Source: Acanthosepion esculentum
Lineage: Eukaryota > Mollusca > Cephalopoda > Sepiida > Sepiidae
Reading direction: 5' to 3'
DNA: 64,000 nucleotides
Assembly: GCA_964036315.1 (NCBI GenBank)
Contig: OZ038517.1
Location: 47,910,237 to 47,974,236 of the forward strand
The notes under the pieces are model-generated. The model was not told the origin of the DNA and searched no databases. It saw nothing but the letters and a program-made list of their open reading frames with translations. Positions 8,530 through 19,850 of the stretch are shown here, in pieces; position 1 is the first letter of the stretch; each line of letters begins with the position of its first letter. The translations under genes and the position numbers were made by a program.

Positions 8530-10990
8530 ACTTACTGTCCTTCAATTCCTTTAATTTCTTTTACCAGTTCTCAGTTTCTTTCAATTTCTTTAAATTCTTT
8601 TACCAGTTCTCCGTTGCCTTCAAATCCTTTAAATTCTTTTATCAGTTCCCTTTTTCCTGCAATTCCTTTAATTTATTTTACCAGCTCTCTCTTTCCTCCA
8701 AATACTTTAACTTCTTTTGCCAGTTCTCTCTTTCCTCCAATTCCTTTAACTTCTTTTACCAGTTCTCTCTTTCCTCCAATTCCTTTAACTTCTTTTACCA
8801 GTTCTCTCTTTCCTCCAATTCCTTTAACTTCTTTTACCAGTTCTCTCTTTCCTCCAATTCCTTTAACTTCTTTTACCAGTTCTCTCTTTCCTCCAATTCC
8901 TTTAACTTCTTTTACCAGTTCTCTCTTTCCTCCAATTCCTTTAACTTCTTTTACCAGTTCTCTCTTTCCTCCAATTCCTTTAACTTCTTTTACCAGTTCT
9001 CTCTTTCCTCCAATTCCTTTAACTTATTTTACCAGTTCTCTCTTTCCTCCAATTCCTTTAACTTCTTTTACCAGTTCTCTCTTTCCTCCAATTCCTTTAA
9101 CTTCTTTTACCAGTTCTCTCTTTCCTCCAATTCCTTTAACTTCTTTTACCAGTTCTCTCTTTCCTCCAATTCCTTTAACTTCTTTTACCAGTTCTCTCTT
9201 TCCTCCAATTCCTTTAACTTCTTTTACCAGTTCTCTCTTTCCTCCAATTCCTTTAACTTCTTTTACCAGTTCTCTCTTTCCTCCAATTCCTTTAACTTCA
9301 TTTACCAGTTCTCTCTTTCCTCCAATTCCTTTAACTTCTTTTACCAGTTCTCTCTTTCCTCCAATTCCTTTAACTTCTTTTACCAGTTCTCTCTTTCCTC
9401 CAAATACTTTAACTTCATTTACCAGTTCTCTCTTTCCTCCAATTCCTTTAACTTCTTTTACCAGTTCTCTCTTTCCTCCAATTCCTTTAACTTCTTTTAC
9501 CAGTTCTCTCTTTCCTCCAATTCCTTTAACTTCTTTTACCAGTTCTCTCTTTCCTCCAATTCCTTTAACTTCTTTTACCAGTTCTCTCTTTCCTCCAATT
9601 CCTTTAACTTCTTTTACCAGTTCTCTCTTTCCTCCAATTCCTTTAACTTCTTTTACCAGTTCTCTCTTTCCTCCAATTCCTTTAACTTCATTTACCAGTT
9701 CTCTCTTTCCTCCAATTCCTTTAACTTCTTTTACCAGTTCTCTCTTTCCTCCAATTCCTTTAACTTCTTTTGCCAGTTCTCTCTTTCCTCCAATTCCTTT
9801 AACTTCTTTTACCAGTTCTCTCTTTCCTCCAATTCCTTTAATTTATTTTACCAGCTCTCTCTTTCCTCCAATTCCTTTAACTTCTTTTGCCAGTTCTCTC
9901 TTTCCTCCAATTCCTTTAAATTCTTTTACCAGTTCTCTCTTTCCTCCAATTCCTTTAATTTATTTTACCAGCTCTCTCTTTCCTCCAAATACTTTAACTT
10001 CTTTTACCAGTTCTCTCTTTCCTCCAATTCCTTTAACTTCTTTTACCAGTTCTCTCTTTCCTCCAATTCCTTTAACTTCTTTTACCAGTTCTCTCTTTCC
10101 TCCAATTCCTTTAACTTCTTTTACCAGTTCTCTCTTTCCTCCAATTCCTTTAACTTCTTTTACCAGTTCTCTCTTTCCTCCAATTCCTTTAACTTCTTTT
10201 ACCAGTTCTCTCTTTCCTCCAATTCCTTTAACTTCTTTTACCAGTTCTCTCTTTCCTCCAATTCCTTTAACTTCTTTTACCAGTTCTCTCTTTCCTCCAA
10301 TTCCTTTAACTTCTTTTACCAGTTCTCTCTTTCCTCCAATTCCTTTAACTTCTTTTACCAGTTCTCTCTTTCCTCCAATTCCTTTAACTTCATTTACCAG
10401 TTCTCTCTTTCCTCCAATTCCTTTAACTTCTTTTACCAGTTCTCTCTTTCCTCCAATTCCTTTAACTTCTTTTACCAGTTCTCTCTTTCCTCCAATTCCT
10501 TTAACTTCTTTTACCAGTTCTCTCTTTCCTCCAATTCCTTTAACTTCATTTACCAGTTCTCTCTTTCCTCCAATTCCTTTAACTTCTTTTACCAGTTCTC
10601 TCTTTCCTCCAATTCCTTTAACTTCTTTTGCCAGTTCTCTCTTTCCTCCAATTCCTTTAACTTCTTTTGCCAGTTCTCTCTTTCCTCCAATTCCTTTAAC
10701 TTCTTTTACCAGTTCTCTCTTTCCTCCAATTCCTTTAACTTCTTTTACCAGTTATCTCTTTCCTCCAATTCCTTTAACTTCATTTACCAGTTCTCTCTTT
10801 CCTCCAATTCCTTTAACTTCTTTTACCAGTTCTCTCTTTCCTCCAATTCCTTTAACTTCTTTTACCAGTTCTCTCTTTCCTCCAATTCCTTTAACTTCAT
10901 TTACCAGTTCTCTCTTTCCTCCAATTCCTTTAACTTCTTTTGCCAGTTCTCTCTTTCCTCCAATTCCTTTAACTTCTTTTACCAGATCCC
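8530..10990. repeat. 39-bp minisatellite, about 63 copies
   Basis: The unit contains CTCTTTCCTCCAATTCCTTT and TTTTACCAGTTCT, 39 bases long and very uniform from 8700 to 10980, with older, more divergent units at the left end. Because 39 is a multiple of three, a 950-codon frame (8473-11325) runs across it with a 13-residue repeat (LFPPIPLTSFTSS). At least one other plus frame and one minus frame of the consensus unit are also stop-free, so an open frame here is not evidence of a gene. Variants (TCT to TCA, ACC to GCC, AATTCC to AATACT) mix silent and replacement changes. No signal peptide or flanking exon structure is seen. Confidence 0.95.
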
Positions 10991-11520
10991 TCTTTTCTCA
11001 ATTCCTTTACCATTTTTTCCCTCCGTCAACAATTTTTCTTCATACACCGTTCTTTTACTTTCATTTGTTTTTGTCAGTCTCCTCACGTTTTCGTCCGCCA
11101 TTTTCCCTTCATTTACAGTTCGACTATGATTTTTTTTCTTTTGTGTTCGTGCTTTATTCCTTTCGGTCTTTTTTTCTTCACTCACGCGTATTCATCTACA
11201 TTTTCTTCTTTCTTCATTCCTTCCTTCATTCCCAATTTTACTGTGCTTTTTCATTTTTCTTCCTTCGATTTTTTTTTCTTCTTCTCTTCCTTTATTCATT
11301 CTGGTCTTTTCCAAGAGCATTGTAATAGTCACTACCGAAATTTTAACAAAAATCCCTTTGAACCAATGGATCTTGTTTCCTTTATTAAGATAAATTAAAT
11401 CGAACAAGACTTGTGCATTTAAAACGTTGAAGAAGTTGTATACATTTTTATTTAATGGTGTGAACATAAAGCGAGAAGTACAAGAATATAGTAAAAAAAA
11501 AAAATAGAACTATAAAGTTA
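10991..11520. other. TC-rich flank of the minisatellite
   Basis: Pyrimidine-rich sequence (TTTTTTTCTTC runs) continues the array's composition to about 11300, then becomes AT-rich. No gene is recognised. Confidence 0.5.
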
Positions 11521-11534
11521 CAATACCTTAGCAC

Positions 11535-12115
11535 TTCGGGACGTAGACGAACACAGATTCCTTTTCTTGATTATCTGTGAAATGACAGGTCGCATCAGGA
11601 TTGAGACAATCATGGCTCTCCACGGATTCCTTTTCTTTATTATCTGTGAATTGCCAAGTCTCTTCAGAAAATAGACGATCATGGCACTCCACAGATTCCT
11701 TTCCTTGATTATCTGTGAATAGCCATGACACATCTGTATATAGACGATCATGGCTCTCCACAGATTCCTTCGCTTGCTCATCTGTGAATTGCGATGTCCC
11801 ATATAGATGTAGGCGATCATGGCAATCCACAACTTCCTTTTCTTTATTATCTGGGAATTGCAATCTCTTTTTACTCTTTAGGATGTAGACGATCATGGCA
11901 CTCTACAGATTTCTTTCCTTGATTATCCCTGAATTGTCATGTCTCATCTAGATGTAGGCGATCATGGTTCTCCACGGCTTCCTTTTCTTTATTATCTGGG
12001 AATTTTCATCTCTCTTTACTCTTTAGGATGTAGGCGATTATGGCTCTCCACAGATTCCTTTTTTTTATTCTATGTGAATTGTCATATCTCTACAGATTAC
12101 GTTTCTTTAATATTT
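11535..12115 (-). repeat. 69/76-bp tandem array made from LINE-A 3' end
   Basis: About eight units centred on GATCATGGCTCTCCACAG occur at 11611, 11680, 11749, 11818, 11894, 11963 and 12039: spacings of 69, 69, 69, 76, 69 and 76. The block is the complement of the LINE-A C-terminal coding end. The extra 7 bp occur in units with a TACTCTTTAG insertion. Frames on the minus strand (VESHDRL repeats) are read-through of the array, not a gene. Confidence 0.85.
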
Positions 12116-12119
12116 GCAA

Positions 12120-12465
12120 ACAAAGTGAGTGGAGTGCTTTCTCGTTGCCTTCTCCACATTTAGTTTAAATTCAGTGAACTCCTCAAGCCTTGATAGCCCA
12201 GTCTATTCTACTATTTAACCCATACCTTAGGGGAAATATGAAATGCTATATATTACTGGGAAAGGAAGTGGAACGGTTTTCCATTACTTTCTCCATAGTT
12301 TTGAATTCAGGACGGCCCTTTTCTAAGACTGGCTGCCACTCAAGGCTTGTTAGCTACGTCGTGCCCTGCTATTTAAGCCATGGCTGGGGGAAAGTGAATT
12401 CTGAATATTGGAGTGGTTTCCCGTTGCCTTCTCCACAGTTTTGAATTTAGAATAGTTCTCTTAGC
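12120..12465. repeat. About 130-bp repeat, three copies
   Basis: GTTGCCTTCTCCACA-type blocks at about 12147, 12280 and 12417, each followed by TTTGAATTCAGGA-like sequence, mark three diverged copies. Similar blocks occur at about 14290-14350 and 58080-58180, always near LINE-A 3' ends. Confidence 0.65.
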
Positions 12466-12698
12466 CCATTAACTGCCAAATTTTTTTAATGCGCCTTTTT
12501 GGCCCAGACAGGTGTCTTAGGAGTTTATTTATTCCTTATGTTTAATTTCAGTCGTTACCATTGTCATTTTTATAGAAACTAGAACATCAAACATATATAT
12601 GTATATAACATCAAAAAATAATATTCATTAGAAATAATAAAAAAATACTTTTCAAAATAGCCATTATTTTTCTCCTCGTGAAATGTAAAATTACGACA

Positions 12699-12870
12699 GA
12701 AAGTGTCTTCTTACGGCTAATAATAAAAACTTTAAAGTGTTGTAAAATAGACCTCTGCAAATGCAATGTATGTAAGCAATTCAATGTAAATACAAGGAAT
12801 AACATGTAGTGAGTTTAATTTTAACAGATCCCCAAATGAGGATAATAACAGGTAATGGGTTAAACTTATA
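12699..12870. repeat. Duplicated segment, copy 1
   Basis: From GAAAGTGTCTTCTTACGGCT to GGTAATGGGTTAAAC this matches 14018-14193 closely and in the same orientation. The two copies flank the LINE-B insertion at 13140-13995. Confidence 0.85.
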
Positions 12871-12959
12871 ATAAGAACATAGATCTTACTTTATTACTTG
12901 TTAACTCCCCACCCCACAATGTTAAGTATATAACAATAATTCATTTATTTGCTGTGTCA

Positions 12960-13080
12960 CTTCAGGACATAGGCGATCATGGCTCTCCACCATTTCTTAT
13001 CCCTCGTAGCTCTAAGCAGTGCATGAGGCTCTGCCATCAAGTAGTTTAGTCACTGTTTCCCTCTGCTCTCCTTGCCTTCA
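12960..13080 (-). repeat. LINE-A 3'-end fragment
   Basis: CGATCATGGCTCTCCAC followed by sequence like that after the LINE-A stop. Short and non-coding. Confidence 0.55.
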
Positions 13081-13139
13081 GTATTTTTGTTTTTTCATTT
13101 CACCCAAAGCAAGGCAATAATGTCACTAAGAAACAAGTA

Positions 13140-13188
13140 ACTCCTTGCGACTTAGTGGCTTTATTACCTTGTTCAGAGTGAAATGAGT

Positions 13189-13275
<87 letters not shown>
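13140..13275. repeat. LINE-B 3' terminus and (CA)n(TA)n tract
   Basis: CTTAGTGGCTTTATTACCTTG is the LINE-B 3' end. It runs into CA (13192-13236), then TA (13238-13272). Confidence 0.8.
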
Positions 13276-13278
<3 letters not shown>

Positions 13279-13282
13279 CATA

Positions 13283-13995
13283 TGAAAGTGTCTTTCATAC
13301 TAGGCCTGACATTGACTGCTGACCTGAGATGGACCAAATACATTGAGTCAATAGCTTCATCCACCAAAAGGAAAGTTGGTTGGCTCCCTGTGCCGCCCCA
13401 GGAAATTTTTCTCGTCGGAGTCGATCCTTCAAATCTACAAATCAACCATTCGCTCTTGCATGGAGTATTGCTGCCATATAGGGTCTGGTTCCCTTATGTT
13501 TGTCTCTTGATAAGATCCAGAGACGGATGTGCAACGTAATTGGCCCTGATCTGGCATCTCGACTGCACTCGCTCTCTCACAGAAGTGCCGTCGCCTCCCA
13601 CTGTCTTTTTTACAAATACTTTCATGGTAACTGCTCCGAGCAGCTGCTTTTGCTGGTTCCCAAACTTCATGAATTTGAGCGTTCAACTAGGCTGGCATCT
13701 CGCTCTCGCCCTTCCACTGTCGAAACTGTTAAATGTAGCCGTCTCTTCTACTCCAATAGCTTCATGTCTCGCACCTCTCGCCTGTGGAACTCCCTCCCCT
13801 TTTCCTGTTTCCCTGATAGCTGTAATCTCCAACAATTCAAATGTAATGTTAATCGACGTCTCCAGATGCCTTGATCTATCCCCTATCCTTCTCTTCATCC
13901 TTTCCTCTATCACTCCTATTTGCTCTAGCTCCAACTCTCTGTAACCCCTTGCATGCTAGTTGCTTCCCACCTTGCTTGGAGTGAAACGCTTAAAA
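13283..13995 (+). pseudogene. LINE-B reverse transcriptase C-terminal region
   Basis: The plus strand first reads LGLTLTADLRWTKYIES (palm/thumb region of a non-LTR RT), shifts frame near 13400-13500, then reads from about 13500 DKIQRRMCNVIGP, SHRSAVASHCLFYKYFHG and SRLWNSLPFSCFPD to a stop at 13874. This block order is typical of the post-RT end of Jockey/CR1-type elements. The 3' UTR (CCCTTGCATGCTAGTTGC, TTGCTTGGAGTGAAA) follows to 13995. The 5' RT and endonuclease are absent, so it is a 5'-truncated dead copy, the usual outcome of target-primed insertion. Clade within non-LTR elements is uncertain. Confidence 0.82.
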
Positions 13996-14017
13996 AATAT
14001 ATATATACATACATATG

Positions 14018-14193
14018 AAAGTGTCTTCTTACGGCTAATTATAAAAAACCTTAATGGCCACGTGCTGTAAAATAAACCTCTTCAAATGCAATGTATGTAA
14101 GCAATTCAATGTAAATACAAGGAATAACATGTAGTGGGTTTAATTTTAACAGATCCCCAAATGGGGTTCATGGCAGGTAATGGGTTAAACAGG
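14018..14193. repeat. Duplicated segment, copy 2
   Basis: Second copy of 12699-12870 in direct orientation, beginning GAAAGTGTCTTCTTACGGCT. Confidence 0.85.
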
Positions 14194-14989
14194 CAGCCAT
14201 CCAAGGCGATAAATCAAAATTTACTCTCCTATATAACATATAATTAGAAAACAGGCTAAATAATATGAGTTCCTAGGAAAAGCGGAGTGGTTTCTCGTTA
14301 CCGTGTCTATATTTTAAATTCAGAATGCACTTTCTCTTAGACTTCCTACCAACAAGAGAACTGGCTTCCAGACAAAAAACTAAAGTATGCGAATCGTGTA
14401 GTTATCAACAAGCTTACACAATGGGCGTACGCTCGTAATGTGAAAGAAGTCATTCTAAATAAATTCCTCCTTATTATAGCTAGCGTATTCTTGCAAAGCA
14501 ATTAGTCCCAACGCGAAAGAAGATTTTTCTTTTTTTTGTGGGTGATGACCGGGAATATGCCTCGTATCACTAACATGGTGTAGAATACTTCGTTATTTCT
14601 GAGGGTTTTTTTTCTTCTTTTTAACCCGGGTGCCCAAAGCCAGAGGGTACGATAATCAGCACCGTTAAACAGAGGCCCGCGCTCAAATTATCTACACGCG
14701 GTACCCCTGACTAGTATTTGATAGAATGTATTTCTCGACAACGGTCGAGTTTCAAAAAGGCCAGTTTTCAACCGAGAGAAGATTCTTATACCATGTCAAC
14801 ATTCATGAGGCATGAATCAGGCGTTTCGAAGCAAATGGCGGACCTTCTTCGTCCGTATGCACGCATTCTTCGCACCTTCCTTCTAAAAGCTGCTGTTAGT
14901 TATCGTAATATTATTTACACATCTGGCCTTGGAAATGTAATCGTAAAATACGTTAGATGGAAGCGACAGAATTGAAAGAAGGGCTTTTT
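14194..14989. other. Mixed repeats, no gene supported
   Basis: 14280-14350 matches the 130-bp repeat at 12.1-12.5 kb. 14620-14660 (GGTGCCCAAAGCCAGAGGGT) resembles part of repeat D. A frame of 85 codons at 14718-14975 has no recognised motif. Confidence 0.45.
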
Positions 14990-14999
14990 TCTTCAGTTC

Positions 15000-15715
15000 A
15001 TGTACAGGGTGCGACGGGTAAATTGTCGTCTAAATTAAGCGAAAATGAAAATGACACTGACATCTCATTTTAACAGATATACAGATTGCGATCGTCAAAA
15101 TTGTCGTCTCCACGAAGCGAAAATGACAATAACACAGAGATCTCATTTTGACAGCTATACAGGGTGCGATGGGTAAATTGTCGTCTAAATGAGGCAAAAA
15201 ATCAAAATAACATGGACATCTCATTTTAACAGTTGTACAGCTTGCGATCGGTAAATTGTCGTCTAAATTAAGCAAAAATGAAAATTACACTGACATCTCA
15301 TTTTAACAGATACACAGATTGCGATCGGCAAAATTGTCGTCTCCATGAAGCGAAAATGACAATAACACAGACATCTCATTTTGACAGCTGTACAGGGTGC
15401 GATGGGTAAATTGTCGTCTAAATGAGGCAAAAAATCAAAATAACACGGACATCTCATTTTAACAGTTATACAGCTTGCGATCGGTAAATTGTCGTCTAAA
15501 TTAAGCAAAAATGAAAATGACACTGACATCTCATTTTAACAGATATACAGATTGCGATCGGCAAAATTGTCGTCTCCACGAAGCGAAAATGGCAATAACA
15601 CTGACCTCATTTTAACAGATATACTGGGTGTGATGGGTAAACTGTCGCCTAAATGAGGCAAAAATGAAAATAACACCGACATCTCATTTTAACAGGTATA
15701 TTTGCCAAAATTACA
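15000..15715. repeat. Satellite derived from Tc1/mariner terminal repeat
   Basis: About nine monomers of 73-82 bp each carry a version of GGGTAAATTGTCGTCTAAAT and ACATCTCATTTTAACAG, the end of the transposon seen at 22616 and 31345. Three monomer types repeat in order (GGGTGCGATGGG; CTTGCGATCGG; ATTGCGATCGGC), giving a 233-bp higher-order unit (GGGTGCGAT at 15162 and 15395). Minus-strand frames with LDDNLPIA repeats are array artefacts. Confidence 0.88.
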
Positions 15716-15800
15716 CAAAAATATCTTGAAATACTAAAGAGTAAATGTATTCAATAAAATCACCATTGTCTTCAACCATGGGCCTCCAGACGACTTATAT
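15716..15800 (-). pseudogene. Transposase C-terminal scrap, Tc1/mariner
   Basis: Directly after the satellite, AAATATCTTGAAATACT and ATAAAATCACCATTG...TTCAACCATGG match the sub-terminal part of the same transposon (minus strand, ending EANGDFIE-like). It then departs from the family, so only the end of one element remains. Confidence 0.6.
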
Positions 15801-16530
15801 ACATTTCGTTCTTGTAATTCTTTGCACCATAGGTGAAGCGTTCGAGTACAATCTCCTGCTTCCTCTAGTTGTTGGAAATCTGTGTCAGCATAGAGTGTTG
15901 GGTACATGGAAGCCCTCCCATTCCCAGGGTCTTGTTAAATCTTGACCGTTTTAACATGTGTTTCCAAAGATTCTAGATGCATTCTCTGTCAGTGGGTCCT
16001 CACTTCTAGCTGTTTCAGTCACCTGAAGACAAGGAAAATCAGATAAGTAGGCGTCGAAGAAAGAAGAAAATCAGACCGTGCCACTTGGTTTCAGGATTTC
16101 TGGTAGTGAACGAAATTTCTCACAAGGAGTCTTTGTTTGTCGTCAGACGTCGTCAATCCGAATAGGTGACACTGGAGACATGTTGATTTGAAACATTCTA
16201 AAGTCCCCCTGCACACAAGCATGCGGCCATATTTGTTATCTCGGCAGACATTTTTTTAATCTAACTCTAACTATCAGTACCTGACTGTTCTTGTTAAGCA
16301 AGGAGGCTATTTACTTAAATCTCCGTATTTATGTGACAGTCTTGTTTTATAGGATTACACTACTTGTCTGCCAAGGAACTTTTGTTAATGACCACTCAAT
16401 GGCGTTGCCAAAGCACTATATAAAAAAAAACTACGAAAAAGTCTTATTCTTTTTACCTGTTTTATTTAGAGGATGCCAAAAAATAGACGATGTTAATTAT
16501 TGTTTTATAGGTAGAAAAGTATAATTAATA
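15801..16530. other. No recognisable feature
   Basis: Frames of 66 and 77 codons are present without motifs. No repeat family is recognised. Confidence 0.4.
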
Positions 16531-18110
16531 GTGGATTTTTTATCAACTTTTCATATCGGATTTTTTTTAAAAAGGAACCTATCATTAAAAGTGGATTTTT
16601 ATAAACATTTAATAACGTTTTTAGGACACCTATAATTCTGGATTGTTATAAAGCTTTAACATTGATTTTTTTTTTAAAGAAACCTATAATTAATACCGGT
16701 TTTTATTAACCTTTAATATCGTTGTTTTTTAGCAGATCTATAATTAATATCGATTCGTTTTAGGAAACCTATAATTAATATCGAAATTTTATAAATCGTT
16801 TATAATAATAAAGGTTTTATATTGAAAATAATATCGTTTTTCTGTTGTTTTTTTTTTTAGAAAACCTAAAACTAATATTGGAATTTTTAAAAGAAACTTA
16901 TAATTAATATCGAATGAAAACATTTAATATATTTTTTTATTTTTTTAGCAAAGCTATAATTAATATCGGATTTTTTTTAGTAAACATAATTAAAATAGGA
17001 TTTTTATAAACTTTTTACATCGGATTATTTAGCAAACCTATAATTAATATCTGAGTTTTTTTAGCCAACCTATCATTAGTATCGGATTTTTTTTAGCAAA
17101 CATTTAATAAAAATAGAATTTTTATAAACCTTTCATATCGTTTTTTTTAGCGAACCTATAATTAATATCTGATTTTTTTAGCAAACCTTTAATTTATATC
17201 GGATTTTTATGAAACCTATAATTAATACCGGATATTTATAATCCTTTAATATATATTTTTAGCAAATCTATAATTAATATCGGATTCGTTTTAGGAAACC
17301 TATATTTCATATGGAATTTTTATAAAACTTAAATATTATTTTTTAGCAAACCTATAATTAATATCTGATGTTTTTAGCAAACATATATATAAATAGGATT
17401 TTTATAAACCGTTGATATCGGGTTTTTAAAAAACCTATAATTAATACCGGATTTGTATAAACCTTTAATATATTTTTTTAGCAAATCTATAATTAATATA
17501 GGATTCGTTTTTAGCAAACCTATAATTAATATCTGATTTTTTATCTTTTTTTTAGCAAACATATAATTAATATCAAATTTTTATAAACCTTTGAATATCG
17601 GATTTTTTTAATGAAGCCTATAATTAATACCGGATTTTTATTTTAGAAAACCTATAATTAATATCTGATTTTTTAGCAAACATATAATTAATATTGAATT
17701 TTTATAAACCTTTGATATCGGATTTTTTTATTAAATTTTTTATTTATAAATAATACCGGATTTTTTTAGCAAACCTATAATTAATATCTCATTTTTTTTT
17801 TTTTTAGCAAACCTGTAATTAATATCGGATTTTTATAAACCTTTGATATCGGAATTTTTTTATGATGCCTATAATTAATACCGTATTTTTTTTTAGCAAA
17901 CCTATAATTAATATCGGAATTTTATAAACCTTTGATATCGGAATTTTTTATGAAGCCTATAATTAATACCGTTTTTTTTAATTTTTAGCAAACCTATAAT
18001 TAATATCTGATTTTTTTTTTTAGCAAGCCTATAATTAATATCGCAATTTTATAAACCTTTGATATCGGAAGTTTTTATGAAGCCTATAATTAATACCAGA
18101 TTTTACAGTG
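16530..18110. repeat. Degenerate AT-rich tandem array
   Basis: Variants of AACCTATAATTAATATCGG and TTTTTATAAACCTTTGATATC recur throughout, with single units of roughly 35-60 bp and pairs of about 100 bp near the right end (17700-18090). Units differ by many indels in T-runs, so the array is old. No coding capacity. Confidence 0.85.
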
Positions 18111-18540
18111 AATATGATTGGGTAATGTTACATTTCAATCACTCTGTTTATATTGCCTGAGATATTCGCGTCACAGAAACCCTCAATTTACACCTTACTT
18201 TAATGGCTACAGATATCTACGTCTAGTGTTTATAATGTCTTTTAAAATCATCTAAAGATCCAGGCAACGACTGCACGAAGTGATTATTACTCACCATCCA
18301 TGCATAATAAAGAGAAAAAATGTTATTACGCGTGAGAGTAAAACCTGAAAACGATTTTTACGCATATATAAAAAATAAAATGGATGCGACGACAAGCAAT
18401 TTTCGCATTTTAAAGCAAAATGCATTCTATATTTTCAGTTTTTTTTTTAAGTTCTTGTCGACCAGCTCCTCCCAAGGAACAGAAGATGTCGCTGGTTTCA
18501 GAAAATAATTAACTCTGCGGTTATAGCAGGCACAGAAAGA
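18111..18540. other. No recognisable feature
   Basis: Mixed sequence, one 62-codon frame, no motifs. Confidence 0.4.
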
Positions 18541-19290
18541 AATCTACAGCAAGTCTTATAGAAGGTAGTGAAGGAAAGAGAAAAGAAAGGATTAAATATG
18601 AAAAAGACGACAGAATGCATGGCTGTCAGCGAAAGGGCGAGACCAAAGTTCGAATTGCGAATCGGGGGTACCAAAATCAAACAAGTGTGGAAATTTAAAT
18701 ATCTGGGAAGTGGTTTAACACAGAACGGAGGAAGTGACACTGAGATCCGAAGACGTATTGGGATAGCCAAGGATTAATTCCAAAAGCTAAGTACTAAGAA
18801 AAAGGAAAATTTCACTAGGAACAAGGTAAAGAGTACTAAACTGCTACGTGATATCTGTCCTTCTTTATGGCAGTGAGTGCTGGACGATCTCCTCAAAGAT
18901 GAGGAGGAGACTTGAAGCAAGAGAAATGTGGTTCTACAGAAGTATGCTGAGGATACCGTGGACCGAACATATGAGTAACGACGAAGATTTGGAGACAATG
19001 GAAACAAAAAGGATATTAATACTTAAGATCAGGAAGAGACAGTTGAGGTATCTGTGGCACAAATTGAGCAGGGAGAGCTTGGAAAATCTGATCCCCACGG
19101 GACAGATAGAAGCAAGAGGGACAGAGGAAAATAATGTATGGCATACTTCGAGAATTTAAGTAAGTGCATAACGGAAAAGGGCTTAGCAATAATAACAGAA
19201 AGGCAATGTTTATTAAGAGCTACAAGGGGCAGGAAGCTGTGGAGAGCCATGATCGCCTACATCCCGAGGGGACACGGCACACAAAGAAGA
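18541..19290 (+). pseudogene. LINE-A post-RT region, truncated
   Basis: The plus strand reads the C-terminal third of a non-LTR ORF2: TECMAVSERARPKFELRI, KVWKFKYLGSGLTQNGG, EIRRRIGIAKD, stop, a damaged KVLRDRK-like stretch, then in another frame SVLLYGSECWTISSKM, EMWFYRSMLRIPWTEHM and KRQLRYLW, and finally, after more shifts, LLRATRGRKLWRAMIAYI near 19210-19265. The YLGS/LYGSE...W pattern is common to RTE/Jockey-type RTs in molluscs. The catalytic YxDD block and the endonuclease are missing. This locus is the best reference for the LINE-A pieces elsewhere in the window. Confidence 0.85.
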
Positions 19291-19309
19291 AGATCGTAAA
19301 CTCTCCGCA

Positions 19310-19440
19310 GTTAGCAAGCTTGTCTCGCTAGATCAAATGCAACAAAAAAGTGAGATCCTCACCGGGTGGCCCATACTTTCAACCCTCTGCCACGCCTAAG
19401 CTACGCTTAGAAAATAACTATTTCATATACTCCTTGACAC
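19310..19440 (+). repeat. tRNA-derived SINE-like sequence
   Basis: GCTTGTCTCGCTAGATCAAA, GTGAGATCCTCACCGGGTGG and CCCATACTTTCAACCCTCTG match the tail of the tRNA-like SINE at 32150-32310 (AGTGAGTTCGATCC box B). Decayed. Confidence 0.55.
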
Positions 19441-19639
19441 TTTTGCCGGGAAAGTTTCAAAATAATATTAGCTCAACTCCCAGGTGGTGGGGACCATCTC
19501 CCCCAGGTAGTAACCCTCCTTCAGATAGGGGGCTGGATTTATTGACTTACTTGATCGACCGAGCGCCACTACTCGCATAAGGGGTGAGCGGGGGCAAGCA
19601 ATAACGGGGTCATACTAAAGGAGAACTAGACAAGATGTC

Positions 19640-19835
19640 AGTAGGCATGGACAGTGGAACGAGAACAATATAACCTTGTAGATAAGATAAAGGATTCAGC
19701 TCAAAATTCCCTGAAGGTTACCCGGATCGACAAACAACTGATGAAGGCCGAAGAGGACAACGGCCGAAACGTCGTGATAGCAACAGCAAAGACGTGAACA
19801 ATAGTCTGCATGTAAATAACATAAATGATATTACT
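19640..19835 (+). repeat. PLE-tail repeat with exact CTGATGA box
   Basis: GAACGAGAACAAT, then AAGGATTCAGC, CTGATGA (19738-19744), a GGCCG...CGGCC stem, GAAAC (19766-19770) and a tail (AACAATAGTCTGCATGTAAAT). Diverged from the 107/128-bp family but the same architecture. Confidence 0.75.
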
Positions 19836-19850
19836 AATGCCAGAAATTCA

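Noticed and set aside
11518..11896. Two long minus-strand frames with repeated VESHDRL/ FTDN residues
   Set aside because: They are read-through of the 69/76-bp array, whose 69-bp spacing keeps the frame by chance.
15030..15529. Cys-rich repeated peptide (LDDNLPIASC...VKMRC) resembling a small secreted protein
   Set aside because: It follows the 233-bp transposon-end satellite exactly, restarts at each unit and has no signal peptide.
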